A DNA stretch of 64,000 nucleotides from Myxococcota bacterium (lineage in GTDB: Bacteria > Myxococcota > B64-G9), in the NCBI GenBank assembly GCA_022710975.1, contig JAKLGA010000005.1:1-64000 (forward strand). The letters run 5' to 3'. Made by a program: the position numbers and the translations under genes. The notes below the pieces were generated by a model that was not told the DNA's origin, did no database searches, and saw nothing but the letters and a program-made list of their open reading frames with translations. Position 1 is the first letter of the stretch; each line of letters opens with the position of its first letter. Positions 26,689-35,925 of the stretch are shown here, one piece after another.

Positions 26689-27282
26689 ATGCACATCGGT
26701 CCGCTGCTCGCAGGGGGGCGCCTGCCCCCGGGTCACGACCTGCCCACCGACCGGCGTTTCATGTACGCCGCCACCCTGGCCATGCTCTTCGGGGGGCTGG
26801 CCGCCTTCGTCTACGGGGTGCAGGGCTGGGCAGCCACCTACGAGGTGCGCGGCTGGCCAGCCACCGAGGGCGAGGTGCAGGAGGCGTGGCGCGAGGTCGA
26901 GCGGCGCGGCGACCACCACATCACCAAGCTGTACGTCACCTACACCTACCGCGTGGCCGGTCGGGAGCACCGCGGCCAGCGCGTCGACGCCGCCTCCGAG
27001 TTCGTCGCCCAACCCGGGGGGGCGGCGTACCACGTGGTCTCCGACAGCGAGGCCGACGAGCTGCTGGCCCGCTACCGCGAGGGACGCACGGTGCGCGTGT
27101 ACTACGACCCCGAGGACCCGCAGCGCAGCCTGTTGACCAAGGGCCTGGGATACTGGCACGACATCGCCATGTGGGCGGGGCTGCCGCTGGCGGCGCTGGG
27201 CTTCTTCCTGGTGCGCTGGCTCAGGCGCACGGAGCCCGAGGACGAGGAGCCTCCCGGTCAGGGCAGCCTGAACGCCAGCTGA
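26689..27282 (+). CDS. DUF3592-type two-helix membrane protein
   Basis: A 197-residue protein with transmembrane segments at ~28-47 and ~163-182. Between them is an extracytoplasmic DUF3592-like domain (GWPATEGEVQEAW; YVTYTYRVAGREHRG; VRVYYDPEDPQRSLL). The family's function is unknown. ATG 26689 lies after GGCGGAGGGAG. The protein at 43913 has a similar layout. Tail-to-tail with lpxC (15 bp). Confidence 0.75.
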   Translation: MHIGPLLAGGRLPPGHDLPTDRRFMYAATLAMLFGGLAAFVYGVQGWAATYEVRGWPATEGEVQEAWREVERRGDHHITKLYVTYTYRVAGREHRGQRVDAASEFVAQPGGAAYHVVSDSEADELLARYREGRTVRVYYDPEDPQRSLLTKGLGYWHDIAMWAGLPLAALGFFLVRWLRRTEPEDEEPPGQGSLNAS

Positions 27283-27297
27283 TTCGCGCCCGGGCGC

Positions 27298-28245
27298 TCA
27301 GGCGCTCTGGAGATTCGGGATGGCCAGGCCCTCGAGGACCGCCGCGGCCTCGCCCGGACGGGCGAAGGACACCCGCTCCAGGCAGCCGTCCTCGCCTGCG
27401 AGGCGCTCCACCAGGGCGTGGTGCAGGCGATGACCGGCCCGGCTGGCGTTCACCCGCCCGAGCAGCGGGGCGCCCAGCAGCGCGAGATCGCCCAGCAGGT
27501 CGAGGGTCTTGTGGCGCACGAACTCGTCCGGGAAGCGCAGCCCCCCGGGGTTGAGCACGGAGAAGTCGTCCAGCACGAGCGCGTTGTCCAGCGAGCCGCC
27601 CAGCGCCAGCCCGGCCGCGTTCAGCCGCTCCACGTCGCGCAGGAAGCCGAAGGTGCGGGCCGGCGCCAGGCTGCGGCGGAACGCCTCGGGCTGGTTGACG
27701 AACACGCAGCGCTGGCGGTGGATCAGCGGGTGGTCGTACTCCACCGCGCAGTCGAGGCTCAGCTCGCGGGCCGGGCGCGCCTCGAGCCAGCGATCGCCGG
27801 CCTGCGCCCGCACCAGGCGGGTCAGGCGCAGGTACACCCGCGGCTCGGGCTGGACCCGCAGGCCGATCCGCTCGACGAGCTCCACCCAGGGCCGGGCGCT
27901 CCCGTCCAGCATGGGCAGCTCCTCGGCGTCCAGCACCACCCGCACGTTGTCCGCGCCCAGGCCGGCCAGGGCGGCCAGCAAGTGCTCCACGGTGGATACG
28001 CGCACGCCCCCTTCGGCCAGGGCCGTGCACTGGCAGGACTCGGTCAGGTTCTCTGGCCTGGCACGCACCTCGGGCTGGCCCGGAAGGTCGAGGCGTTCGA
28101 ACACCACGCCCGTCGAGACGGCCGCGGGCCCCAGGCGCACCCGGCACGGACGACCGGTGTGCAGCCCGACGCCGGCCAGGGAAACCCAGCGCGCGAGCGT
28201 TGTCTGGTGCAGGGGGAGTATCGGCCTTGTTGTGTGTGCGCTCAT
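27298..28245 (-). CDS. lpxC: UDP-3-O-acyl-N-acetylglucosamine deacetylase
   Basis: A 315-residue zinc amidase, the committed step of lipid A synthesis. Zinc ligands and catalytic residues are visible: STVEHLLAAL (His88), HKTLDLLGDL (His and Asp) and the C-terminal GHRLHHAL. The N-terminus has the substrate-loop pattern GVGLHTG. Length is typical. I chose ATG 28245; GTG 28260 is possible. It shows that the cell makes LPS. It has its own promoter with two operator-like palindromes and follows the ruv-associated operon in the same direction. Confidence 0.95.
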   Translation of the reverse strand: MSAHTTRPILPLHQTTLARWVSLAGVGLHTGRPCRVRLGPAAVSTGVVFERLDLPGQPEVRARPENLTESCQCTALAEGGVRVSTVEHLLAALAGLGADNVRVVLDAEELPMLDGSARPWVELVERIGLRVQPEPRVYLRLTRLVRAQAGDRWLEARPARELSLDCAVEYDHPLIHRQRCVFVNQPEAFRRSLAPARTFGFLRDVERLNAAGLALGGSLDNALVLDDFSVLNPGGLRFPDEFVRHKTLDLLGDLALLGAPLLGRVNASRAGHRLHHALVERLAGEDGCLERVSFARPGEAAAVLEGLAIPNLQSA

Positions 28246-28268
28246 GTTCCCCGCGTTCACAGCAAATC

Positions 28269-28315
28269 ACATGCCATGTGGGCGGGATTCTGAACCTCCC
28301 GACATGCCGTGTCAA
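28269..28315 (-). promoter_or_regulatory. lpxC promoter with two matching palindromes
   Basis: On the minus strand TTGACA (28315-28310), a 17-nt spacer and CAGAAT (28292-28287). Two copies of ACATGCCRTGT lie at 28302-28312 (overlapping the -35) and 28269-28279 (just past the expected start of transcription), 33 bp apart, about three helical turns. This is a classic arrangement for a repressor pair. Confidence 0.65.
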
Positions 28316-28382
28316 GTCGAGAGGTTGCAGGCAGACCCCTCGCCGCGCCCCGGGGGCTCCACGGGCGACCGCGACATTTGGA

Positions 28383-29984
28383 TCAGGTGGCGGGCACGTC
28401 CGTGCGCTCGAGCCGCTGCAACCTGGCGCGGACGTCCCGGAAACCATAGTCCACGGCGAGCAGGTCCTGGAAGATTCTCCGGGCCAGCTCCAGATCGGCC
28501 GGAACGCCCGTGCCCGACAGGAAGCAGGCGTAGCGGTAGTGGGGCTCCAGGGTCTCGCGACCCACGCTCTGGCCGGCCAGCAAGCGCTCGTACGTGCGCC
28601 GGGCCATGCCGGTGTCACCCAGGCGCTCGAAGGTCTGGGCCAGGAGCGCCTGGGCCTCCCGGAAGCCCGGCGCGTCCGGCGTCACCCGCTGCAGCGCAGC
28701 CACCGCGCGGGCGGGCTGTTCGAGCCCGAGCCACAGGGCGCCGGCCTCCAGGCACCGCCCGGCCCGCTCGGCCACCCTGGCGGCCGCCTCCTTCTGGCCG
28801 GCCAGCAGGTACTGCTCGTGGGCGCCATCCAGGTCGGCCGCCGCCTCGAGGGCCGTGCCAGCCTCCAGGTGTCGCCCGGCGCGCGCCAGCAGCTGGGCCG
28901 CCTCACCCATGTTGCCGGCGGCGCGATGGGCCGCCACCGCGGCGTCCAGATCACCGGCGGCCAGCAGCCTGGCCGCGGCCTGATCGTGCCGGCCGGCGGC
29001 CGAGAGCGCCGCCGCCCAGGTCGCCTCGGGCACGCTCTGGCCCTTGCGCTTCGCCGCCTCGAGCAGCGCGAGCCGACGCTCGGGCTCCGGGCACAGGCCG
29101 GCCGCCCGCAGGAGATCGCCCGCCTTCTCCCAGGCCGCCGCGGCCCGGGCCGCCTGGCCCAGCTTCTCCAGCCGTCGCGCGGCCTCACCCCACTGGCCGG
29201 CGGCCAGCAAGAGCTCGGCCGACTCGAGCTGCCGGCCCGCCCGCTGCAGCGCGGCCGCCCCCTCCAGCATCATGTCCATCTCGTCCTGGGTGAACCCGGC
29301 GTGGCCAGCGCCCACCAGCTTGACCAGGGCCTCGGCCGCCGCCAGCGGCTCGCCCGCCTGGCGGAACAGCTCGGCCGCCCGGGTGTGCAGGCCCGCGCGG
29401 TCCAGCATGCCGGCCGCTTCCACCGTCCGGCCGGCCTCCAGCAGCAGCTCGGCCGCGTCCGGGCCCCGGCCGGCCTGCACGAGCTGGGCGACGGCCTGAT
29501 CGATCTGCCCCGCTTTGACCAGCATGCGCACGCTGCTGGCCTCGTCCCTGGCCTGGCGGTAGAGCTCTGCGGCCTGGCCGTACTGCCCGCTGCGCTCGGC
29601 CACCTCGGCCGCCTGGGCGTGAGCGCCGGCGGCCACGAAGGTCTCGATGGCCCGCGCGTGCTCCCCGGCCAGCGCGAAGGCCTGCGCGGCCAGCATCAGC
29701 TCGCCCTGGGCCAGCATGCGCTCGGCCGTCTGCAGCCCGCTCTTGCGCTCATCCAGCACGTCCCCGCCGAACCAGCCGTTGCGAGGGCGGAGGCGCCGCA
29801 GCAGCCACCACAAGCAGAGCAGCGCGAGCAGCAGCGCCAGGCCGACCAGGGCCCAGTCCAGGCGGTAGCGCTCCCAGATCGGGCGGATGGACTGGAACCA
29901 CTCCGCGTGCAGCATGGCGCGGTACCAGCCCATCTCGTGGAGCCAGGCCAGCGGCTCCCAGGCCAGGAAGATCACGGTCGGCAT
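28383..29984 (-). CDS. TPR-rich membrane-anchored protein
   Basis: A 533-residue protein. Residues 1-42 are aromatic-rich, then one transmembrane segment (43-62). The rest is a long superhelix of degenerate TPR-like repeats (AAGAHAQAAEVAERSGQYGQ; LYRQARDEASSVRMLVKAG), some fifteen in all. It probably acts as a protein-binding scaffold on one face of the membrane. Its start overlaps the end of the preceding gene by 13 bp, so the two are translated together. Last gene of the yebC-ruvCAB transcript by spacing. Partner unknown. Confidence 0.75.
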   Translation of the reverse strand: MPTVIFLAWEPLAWLHEMGWYRAMLHAEWFQSIRPIWERYRLDWALVGLALLLALLCLWWLLRRLRPRNGWFGGDVLDERKSGLQTAERMLAQGELMLAAQAFALAGEHARAIETFVAAGAHAQAAEVAERSGQYGQAAELYRQARDEASSVRMLVKAGQIDQAVAQLVQAGRGPDAAELLLEAGRTVEAAGMLDRAGLHTRAAELFRQAGEPLAAAEALVKLVGAGHAGFTQDEMDMMLEGAAALQRAGRQLESAELLLAAGQWGEAARRLEKLGQAARAAAAWEKAGDLLRAAGLCPEPERRLALLEAAKRKGQSVPEATWAAALSAAGRHDQAAARLLAAGDLDAAVAAHRAAGNMGEAAQLLARAGRHLEAGTALEAAADLDGAHEQYLLAGQKEAAARVAERAGRCLEAGALWLGLEQPARAVAALQRVTPDAPGFREAQALLAQTFERLGDTGMARRTYERLLAGQSVGRETLEPHYRYACFLSGTGVPADLELARRIFQDLLAVDYGFRDVRARLQRLERTDVPAT

Positions 29985-31501
29985 GCGCGCGCCCCAGCCT
30001 CTCCGCCCTGTCCGGGCTGCTCGGCCCCGCCGAGCCAGTCCTGCAGCCCGCGCCGGTAGGCCTCCAGCTCGGGCGGCGAGCCCTCGAGCTCGGCCCGCCG
30101 GCAGACGTTGTCGAAGGTCTCGGACAGGAAGTTCCGGAAGCGGGTCGCGTCCTCGAGGAAGCGCACCTTCCGGGGCCCGTGGACGGGCCCGCGCTGCCGG
30201 CCGTCGGCCAGGATGGCGTGAAAGCGCTCGAAGGGACCACCGTCGCCGTAGCGCAGGAAGTTGAACGAGGTCTCCAGGAAGTAGTCGCTGTAACGCTCCA
30301 GGAAGCGCGGCACCTCGAGCGGCCCGGCGTCTGCCCGGTCGAACGCGCGCTCGACCAGGGCCCGGAAGGTCCACAGGTCGGCCCGCAGCCGGCGTGACTG
30401 CTGCTCCAGGGCGGCGGCCTGGTCGAACAGGCGCTCGCCGTCCACCCGGCCCAGGTACACCGCGGCCAGGCGCACCACCGCGCCCTTGAGGAACACCTCC
30501 AGCATCTCGCGTCCCGACTCGAGGGTGCGCTCCTGATCACCCTTGAGCCGCGAGCTGCGCAGATCCAGCAGCACTCCCTGGCCGCCCAGCACGCGCAGCA
30601 GCTCGGCCTTGAGCTCCTCGGCCACCTGCCGGGCGACGGCCGCCAGGGCCACGCCGGTCGACTCCTGCCTGCCCGCCAGCACGCGCAGGAAGCCGGCCAG
30701 GGTGCTGGCCTCGGAGTGGAACAGGTGCAGCAGGATCAAGGAGCGCCGGAGCATGCGGGCCGTCCCGGCGCGCGGCACGTAGCGCAGGTAGTGCAGCAGG
30801 CGGAAGAGGGCCAGGAAGACGCGGTAGGCCGTGCGCCGCTCGGCCGGGGCGCCGATGGCGCGCAGCGCGTCCAGGATCTCGACCGAGCGGATGCGGTCGT
30901 ACTCGGGGCGGAACTCGAGGATGAGCAGCGGGTTGAAGAACCGGTTGAAGGCGATCTCGCGGGTGACCACCTGCCCCAGGTGGTAGAAGAGGTGGTAGGT
31001 GACCGGCTCGCGCTTCAGCAGGTGGTCGGTCACCTTCTTCAGATCCCGGAAGCAGCGGTTGAGCAGGAAAAGGCTCTCCTCGGGCCGGCGCTGGTCGAGG
31101 GTGCGCCGGAGCAGCTGCAGCCGGAGGTAGTCGGGCGCGAGCTGGTTCTCGATGAAGGCCTGGAACTCCAGGCTGCTGGCCAGCCCGCGGTCGAGCAGCA
31201 GCTGGGACAGGGCCACGCCACGCTCCAGGGCGGCCGCGAGCGTCCGCAGTTCGTCGGAGAAGTCGCGCCCGATGGCCGCGTCCCGGTTGTCCAGGAACTG
31301 GTTGTGCAGGTTGAAGAAGCAGCCGATGGCCCGCAGGTACATCTCCAGCTCGAAGAGGGTCTCCTCCTTGCGGTTGAGATCCAGCCGCCGGAACCACACC
31401 TCCCGATCGAGCTGCAGGTGCTCGCGCAAGCACTCGCTGTCCTTGGCCAGCTCGAAGAAGAAGTCCCGCAAGAAGAAGGGGTGCTCGAGGTCGCCCGGCA
31501 T
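29972..31501 (-). CDS. Large helical protein of unknown function, ruv operon
   Basis: A 509-residue protein, predicted all-helical and cytosolic, with no signal peptide or membrane segment. It is aromatic-rich (LFYHLGQVVTREIAFNRFFN; YSDYFLETSFNFLRYGD) and has a disordered Gly/Glu tail. I see no known catalytic motif. It starts 17 bp after ruvB and overlaps the next gene, so it is tied by position to RuvABC and the TPR protein. ATG 31501 lies after GGTGGAGG. A family search would be the first test. Confidence 0.7.
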   Translation of the reverse strand: MPGDLEHPFFLRDFFFELAKDSECLREHLQLDREVWFRRLDLNRKEETLFELEMYLRAIGCFFNLHNQFLDNRDAAIGRDFSDELRTLAAALERGVALSQLLLDRGLASSLEFQAFIENQLAPDYLRLQLLRRTLDQRRPEESLFLLNRCFRDLKKVTDHLLKREPVTYHLFYHLGQVVTREIAFNRFFNPLLILEFRPEYDRIRSVEILDALRAIGAPAERRTAYRVFLALFRLLHYLRYVPRAGTARMLRRSLILLHLFHSEASTLAGFLRVLAGRQESTGVALAAVARQVAEELKAELLRVLGGQGVLLDLRSSRLKGDQERTLESGREMLEVFLKGAVVRLAAVYLGRVDGERLFDQAAALEQQSRRLRADLWTFRALVERAFDRADAGPLEVPRFLERYSDYFLETSFNFLRYGDGGPFERFHAILADGRQRGPVHGPRKVRFLEDATRFRNFLSETFDNVCRRAELEGSPPELEAYRRGLQDWLGGAEQPGQGGEAGARACRP

Positions 31502-31518
31502 CTCCCCGCCTCCACCGC

Positions 31519-32553
31519 TCAGAGCAGGCCGCCCTGTCGACCCGAGGGCTTGAGGCCCAGGTGGGCGTAGGCCCGCGGAGTCGCCACCCGGCCCCGCGGC
31601 GTGCGCTGGAGCAGCCCCTCCTGCAGCAGGAAGGGCTCGTACACGTCCTCCACCGTCTCGCCGTCCTCGGACAGGCTGGCGGCGATGGTCTCCAGCCCCA
31701 CCGGTCCGCCGTCGAACTTCTCGATGATGGCCCGCAGGATGCGGTGGTCCATGCGGTCCAGGCCCAGGCCATCCACCTCCAGGCGATCGAGCGCCTGGCG
31801 CGCGAGCTCCAGGCCGACCCGCCCGTCACCCAGCACCTGGGCGAAGTCGCGCAGGCGCCGCAGCAGGCGGTTGGCCACCCGCGGGGTGCCCCGCGAGCGC
31901 CGGGCGATCTCCACGGCCGCCTCGGGCTCCAGGGCCACGCCCAGGATGCGGGCCGAGCGCTCCAGGATCTGCCCCAGCTCCTCGGGCGGGTAGAACTCGA
32001 GCCGGCAGGTGACGCCGAACCGATCCCGCAGGGGCGAGGACAGCAGCGCCGTGCGGGTGGTCGCGCCCACCAGGGTGAACCGCGGCAGCCTGAGCTGGAG
32101 GTTGCGCGCGGCCGGGCCCTCGCCGACCACGTAGTCGAAGGTGAAGTCCTCCATGGCCGGGTACAGGTTCTCCTCGACGATGGCGGGCAGCCGGTGGATC
32201 TCGTCGATGAACAGGACGTCGCGATCCTTGAGGTTGGTCAGGATGCCGGCCAGGTCGCCCTTGCGCTCCACGGCCGGGCCCGAGGTGGTCACCACCTCGA
32301 CCCCGAGCTCGCGGGCGATGACATAGGCCAGCGTGGTCTTGCCCAGCCCGGGTGGGCCGCAGAACAGCACGTGGTCGAGGGCCTCGCCGCGCTGGCGGGC
32401 CGCCTCCACGAACACCTTGAGGTTGTCGGTCACCTTGTGCTGGCCGACGTACTCCTCGAAGCAGCGTGGCCGGAGCGAGTGCTCGGCCTGCGCGTCCTCG
32501 ATGGTCGCCTGGGCGTCCACCGCCCGCCGCGGACGGTCGCGTCGTTCGCTCAC
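31519..32553 (-). CDS. ruvB: Holliday junction branch-migration ATPase RuvB
   Basis: A 344-residue AAA+ motor that drives branch migration of Holliday junctions with RuvA. Walker [10 protein letters not shown], Walker B FIDEIHRL, sensor [18 protein letters not shown], and the C-terminal winged helix ending [16 protein letters not shown]. The GTG start at 32553 overlaps the ruvA stop (GTGA) and has AGGAGCGGAGC upstream. The longer frame to 32640 lies in ruvA. Confidence 0.97.
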   Translation of the reverse strand: MSERRDRPRRAVDAQATIEDAQAEHSLRPRCFEEYVGQHKVTDNLKVFVEAARQRGEALDHVLFCGPPGLGKTTLAYVIARELGVEVVTTSGPAVERKGDLAGILTNLKDRDVLFIDEIHRLPAIVEENLYPAMEDFTFDYVVGEGPAARNLQLRLPRFTLVGATTRTALLSSPLRDRFGVTCRLEFYPPEELGQILERSARILGVALEPEAAVEIARRSRGTPRVANRLLRRLRDFAQVLGDGRVGLELARQALDRLEVDGLGLDRMDHRILRAIIEKFDGGPVGLETIAASLSEDGETVEDVYEPFLLQEGLLQRTPRGRVATPRAYAHLGLKPSGRQGGLL

Positions 32554-33158
32554 GCTCCGCTCCTGAGCAGCCGCAGGGCCTCGGGCACCAGCGCGTCGAG
32601 GCCGGCGCCCTCGGCCGCGCGCTTCCGCAGGCTGGCCCACACCGCCTCGATCTCGGCCGGCTTGAAGCCCAGGTGCTGCAGGGCCGAGCGCAGATCCTCG
32701 AGCCCGGCGACCGGCCCGCCCGCGCCCCCCGACTCACCGGCCGGGGCCTGGGCCAGCGGCAGCAGCCGCTCCTTGAGCTCCAGGACCATGCGCTCGGCGC
32801 GCTTCTTGCCCACCCCGGGGACCAGGCACAGACGCGCCAGGTCCTCTCCGCACACGGCCCGCGCCAGCTCGCGCGGCTCGATGCCCGACAGCAGCCCGAT
32901 GGCCGCCTTGGGGCCGACCCCGTTCATGCTGATGAGCGCCTCGAAGGCGGCCTGCTCGTCGGCGTCGCGGAAGCCGTAGAGCTGGATGGCGTCCTCGCGC
33001 ACGTGGGTGTGGATCTCGAGCGTCACCTGCTCGCCGGCCGGGGGCAGGGCCTCCAGCGTGCCGCGGGAGACCTGCACCAAGTAGCCGACCCCGTGCACGT
33101 CCACCACGACCGAGTCGGCCGCCTTGCGCAGCAGCTTCCCTTGCAGGCGCGCGATCAC
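32550..33158 (-). CDS. ruvA: Holliday junction DNA-binding protein RuvA
   Basis: A 202-residue tetrameric junction-binding protein. It has the N-terminal OB fold ([23 protein letters not shown]), paired helix-hairpin-helix motifs ([26 protein letters not shown]), and a C-terminal UBA-like domain that contacts RuvB ([16 protein letters not shown]). GTG 33158 overlaps the ruvC stop (GTGA), so translation is coupled. The linker before the last domain is Gly/Ala-rich, as usual. Confidence 0.96.
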   Translation of the reverse strand: MIARLQGKLLRKAADSVVVDVHGVGYLVQVSRGTLEALPPAGEQVTLEIHTHVREDAIQLYGFRDADEQAAFEALISMNGVGPKAAIGLLSGIEPRELARAVCGEDLARLCLVPGVGKKRAERMVLELKERLLPLAQAPAGESGGAGGPVAGLEDLRSALQHLGFKPAEIEAVWASLRKRAAEGAGLDALVPEALRLLRSGA

Positions 33159-33640
33159 TCGCCCCTCGCCTTCCCCGCCCCGCGCCAGCGCAGGTGGCAC
33201 AGCGCGATGGCCACGGCGTCCGAGGCGTCAGGCGCGGCGGGCGCCTCGCCCAGGCACAGCTCCAGCACGCGCCGGACCGACTCCTTGTCCGCGGCACCGT
33301 GGCCGGTCACCGTCTGCTTGATGCGGCTGGGGGCGTACTCGTGCACCGGCAGCCCGGCCCGGCCGGCCGCGGCCAGCGCCACCCCGCGGGCCTGGCCCAG
33401 CACCAGGGCGCTCCTCGCGTTGCGGGCGTGGAAGACCTCTTCCATGGCCACCTCGGCCGGCCTGAACTCCTGCAGCACCTGCTCCAGCCCGGCCAGGATG
33501 CGCGCCAGGCGCGCGGGCATCTCGCCACGGCCAGCCTGGATCACCCCGGCCCCGACCAGGGTCGGCTCACGTCCGCCGTCCTCGTCCAGCACGCCGAAGC
33601 CTGTGCGCGTGGAACCTGGATCGATGCCCAGCACGCGCAC
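33155..33640 (-). CDS. ruvC: Holliday junction resolvase RuvC
   Basis: A 161-residue RNase-H-fold endonuclease that cuts Holliday junctions. The acidic active site is visible: VLGIDPGSTRTG (first Asp), VAMEEVF (Glu), and the C-terminal DASDAVAIAL (final Asp pair). GTG 33640 gives the normal start RVLGIDPGS and has GGGAGG 8 nt upstream. GTG 33661, which overlaps the yebC stop, would add seven residues. Confidence 0.95.
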   Translation of the reverse strand: MRVLGIDPGSTRTGFGVLDEDGGREPTLVGAGVIQAGRGEMPARLARILAGLEQVLQEFRPAEVAMEEVFHARNARSALVLGQARGVALAAAGRAGLPVHEYAPSRIKQTVTGHGAADKESVRRVLELCLGEAPAAPDASDAVAIALCHLRWRGAGKARGE

Positions 33641-33657
33641 GGTCACGGCCTCCCGGC

Positions 33658-34404
33658 TCACGCCTCGGCCGGCAGGGAAGACTCGTCGATGTCGAAGTTG
33701 GCGTAGACGTTCTGCACGTCGTCGTGATCCTCGAGGGCCTCGGCCAGGCGCAGGACCTGATCGGCCTCCTTGCCGGCCACGGCCACGGTGTTCTGCGGCA
33801 CCCGCTCCACCTTGGCCGACTGGATCGCGATGCCGGCCTTCTCCAGGGCCTCCCGCACGGCGAGCAGGGCGCTGGGGGGGGTGACCACGTTCCACATGTC
33901 GCCGTCGTCGCGGATGTCGTCGGCGCCGATCTCGAGGGCCAGCTCCATCAGGCGCTCCTCGGTGGCCGCGGGCTTCTCGATCAGGATCGAACCCTTGGTC
34001 TGGAACATCCAGCCCACGCAGCCCACCTCGCCCATGTTGCCCGCGTGCTTGGAGAAGATCTTGCGGATCTCGGACGAGGTGCGGTTGCGGTTGTCGGTGA
34101 TCACGTCCACCATGACGGCCACGCCGCCGGCGCCGTAGCCCTCGAAGGTCAGCTCCTCGTAGCTCACGCCCTCCAGCTCGCCCGTGCCCTTCTTGATGGC
34201 CCGCTCGATGTTGTTGGCGGGCATGTTGCTGGCCTTGGCGTCGATGATCGCGCTGCGCAGGCGCGGGTTGAACTCAGGACTTCCCCCTCCAGCGCGGGCG
34301 GCGATGGTGATCTCCTTGATGAGCTTGGTGAAGATGCGCCCGCGCTTGGCATCCGCGGCGCCCTTCTTGTGCTTGATGGTACTCCATTTCGAGTGGCCTG
34401 ACAT
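33658..34404 (-). CDS. yebC: YebC/TACO1-family transcription or translation regulator
   Basis: A 248-residue protein with the family start [18 protein letters not shown] and later [20 protein letters not shown]. YebC proteins act in transcription control and, more recently, in relieving ribosome stalling. The gene commonly precedes ruvC, and here it heads yebC-ruvC-ruvA-ruvB. ATG has GAGGAGGT upstream. A promoter with an overlapping palindrome lies 65-105 bp upstream. Confidence 0.96.
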   Translation of the reverse strand: MSGHSKWSTIKHKKGAADAKRGRIFTKLIKEITIAARAGGGSPEFNPRLRSAIIDAKASNMPANNIERAIKKGTGELEGVSYEELTFEGYGAGGVAVMVDVITDNRNRTSSEIRKIFSKHAGNMGEVGCVGWMFQTKGSILIEKPAATEERLMELALEIGADDIRDDGDMWNVVTPPSALLAVREALEKAGIAIQSAKVERVPQNTVAVAGKEADQVLRLAEALEDHDDVQNVYANFDIDESSLPAEA

Positions 34405-34468
34405 GGGACCTCCTCGGGCTGCCGCGGGTGCGCCTGTCGGGACCCACGTGCGGCCGTCTGAAGGGGAC

Positions 34469-34507
34469 GGCCTACCATATCCCCAACCCCGTTTCAAGCT
34501 ACTTGAA
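34469..34507 (-). promoter_or_regulatory. yebC-ruv promoter with palindrome over the -35
   Basis: On the minus strand TTGAAA (34497-34492), a 17-nt spacer and TAGGCC (34474-34469). The -35 lies in TTCAAGCTACTTGAA (34493-34507), a palindrome with perfect 6-bp arms. An SOS-type repressor site is conceivable before ruv genes, but the sequence matches no LexA box I know. Confidence 0.5.
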
Positions 34508-34530
34508 GCCCAGCCGGGGCCCGGCCCGCG

Positions 34531-34560
34531 TTGACAAGCCGGAAGGCCGGGCGGTAGCGT
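34531..34560 (+). promoter_or_regulatory. Promoter, leaderless type, for the MshEN gene
   Basis: A perfect TTGACA (34531-34536), an 18-nt spacer and TAGCGT (34555-34560); the ATG at 34567 follows after 6 nt. This is the clearest leaderless case in the window. Confidence 0.7.
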
Positions 34561-34566
34561 GGGCCC

Positions 34567-35916
34567 ATGCCGACGCTCGGCGAGCTGCTCATCGAAGGTA
34601 GGGTGTGCACGCGCCAGCAGGTCGAGGACGCGCTCCGAAACCAGGTCATCCTCGGGGGGATGCTGGGCACGAACCTCATGGAGCTCGGCTACCTGGACGA
34701 GCCGACCCTCGCCAAGTACCTGTCCAGACAGCTCAATCTCCCCTGCATGTACGGCGACGACATCCAGCCGGACCCGCTGGCGCTGGTGCTCATGCCGCCC
34801 GACGCGGTGGAGCGCCTGAACATGATCCCGTTCCTGCTCGAGGGCAAGCGGCTGCAGATGCTGTGCGTGGCGCCGAACGACCTGCGGGCGCTGGACGAGG
34901 CGGAATTCATCACCGGCCTGCGCCCGGACCCGATCGTGGTGCCCGAGCTGCGCTTCTGGCAGCTGCTGCGGAAGCTCTACGGCGTGGACCGGCACCTGCG
35001 CTACGTGGCGTTGAACACCTCCGACTTCATGGCCGGCATGCTGTCCGACCGGTCGGAGCCCGCGGCCCGCGCGAAGCCAGCCGGAGCCGAGCTCATCGAC
35101 CAGGCCGAGTTCGACAAGCTGTACCAGCGCCGGGACGGGTTTCCCGTCAGCCGGCCACCGGAGCCCGAGCCGGCTCCGTCGCCCGGCCAGGCGTCCACGC
35201 CTGCCCCGGCGGCGGACCTGCCCATGCTCGAGGCGTCCGACCTCGAGCTGTTCGAGGAGCCGCCGGCGCCCGCCGAGCCCGGCCCGCCCGGCGGCATCGA
35301 GCGCCGCGTGTGGCTGGCGCTCGACGGGCCGGCGGGCCGGCGGGCCGACGACGCGCGCCTGGCCGAGCGCGCCGCCGCGCCGCCCTCCATGCCGCCCGAG
35401 CCGGTCGAGGTGGACGAGCCGCTCGACCTGGGCACGGCCAGCGCGCGGCTGGCCGAGGCCCCCCACCGCCAGGCCATCGCCACGGCGGTGCTGGGACTCG
35501 CGCGCAGTAGCTTCAAGCGCGCCATGCTGCTGACCGTCCACCGCGACATGGCCATCGGCTGGGAGGCCCGCGGGCTGGGCCCGGATGCGCCCGCCTTCCG
35601 CAACCTGGTGATGCCGCTCACCGTCAGGTCGGTCTTCCAGCTCGTGGTCGAGAGCCGCTCCCACTACCTGGGGGCGCTCACCAGGACGCCCTGCAACGTC
35701 CAGTTCCTGAGGGCCACCGGCAAGCAGGTGCCGCTGTCCGCCTGCGTGCTGCCGATCAGCGTGCGCGGCCGGGTGGTCAACCTGTTCTATGGCGACAACG
35801 GGCACAAGGCCCACTGCCCGCACGACATCGGCGAGCTGCTCATCCTGGCCCAGCGCATCGGACCGGCCTACGAGGAGCTCTTCCATCGCTGCCGCCCCGT
35901 GGTGCTGGGCGGCTAG
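34567..35916 (+). CDS. MshEN (GspE/PilB N-terminal) domain protein without ATPase
   Basis: A 449-residue cytosolic protein. Residues 1-150 match the N-terminal domain of GspE/PilB-type ATPases ([40 protein letters not shown]), called MshEN, some versions of which bind c-di-GMP. The Walker ATPase domain is missing. Instead a Pro-rich linker (~195-300) leads to a C-terminal domain of ~150 residues that looks GAF-like ([34 protein letters not shown]). A PilZ gene follows 9 bp downstream, so both may belong to c-di-GMP or type IV pilus/secretion control. Confidence 0.75.
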   Translation: MPTLGELLIEGRVCTRQQVEDALRNQVILGGMLGTNLMELGYLDEPTLAKYLSRQLNLPCMYGDDIQPDPLALVLMPPDAVERLNMIPFLLEGKRLQMLCVAPNDLRALDEAEFITGLRPDPIVVPELRFWQLLRKLYGVDRHLRYVALNTSDFMAGMLSDRSEPAARAKPAGAELIDQAEFDKLYQRRDGFPVSRPPEPEPAPSPGQASTPAPAADLPMLEASDLELFEEPPAPAEPGPPGGIERRVWLALDGPAGRRADDARLAERAAAPPSMPPEPVEVDEPLDLGTASARLAEAPHRQAIATAVLGLARSSFKRAMLLTVHRDMAIGWEARGLGPDAPAFRNLVMPLTVRSVFQLVVESRSHYLGALTRTPCNVQFLRATGKQVPLSACVLPISVRGRVVNLFYGDNGHKAHCPHDIGELLILAQRIGPAYEELFHRCRPVVLGG

Positions 35917-35925
35917 GAGGATCGC

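Noticed and set aside
33641-33895. Longer N-terminus for RuvC
   Set aside because: Upstream sequence is antisense-like Arg/Gly-rich and overlaps yebC; normal RuvC starts at RVLGIDPG.
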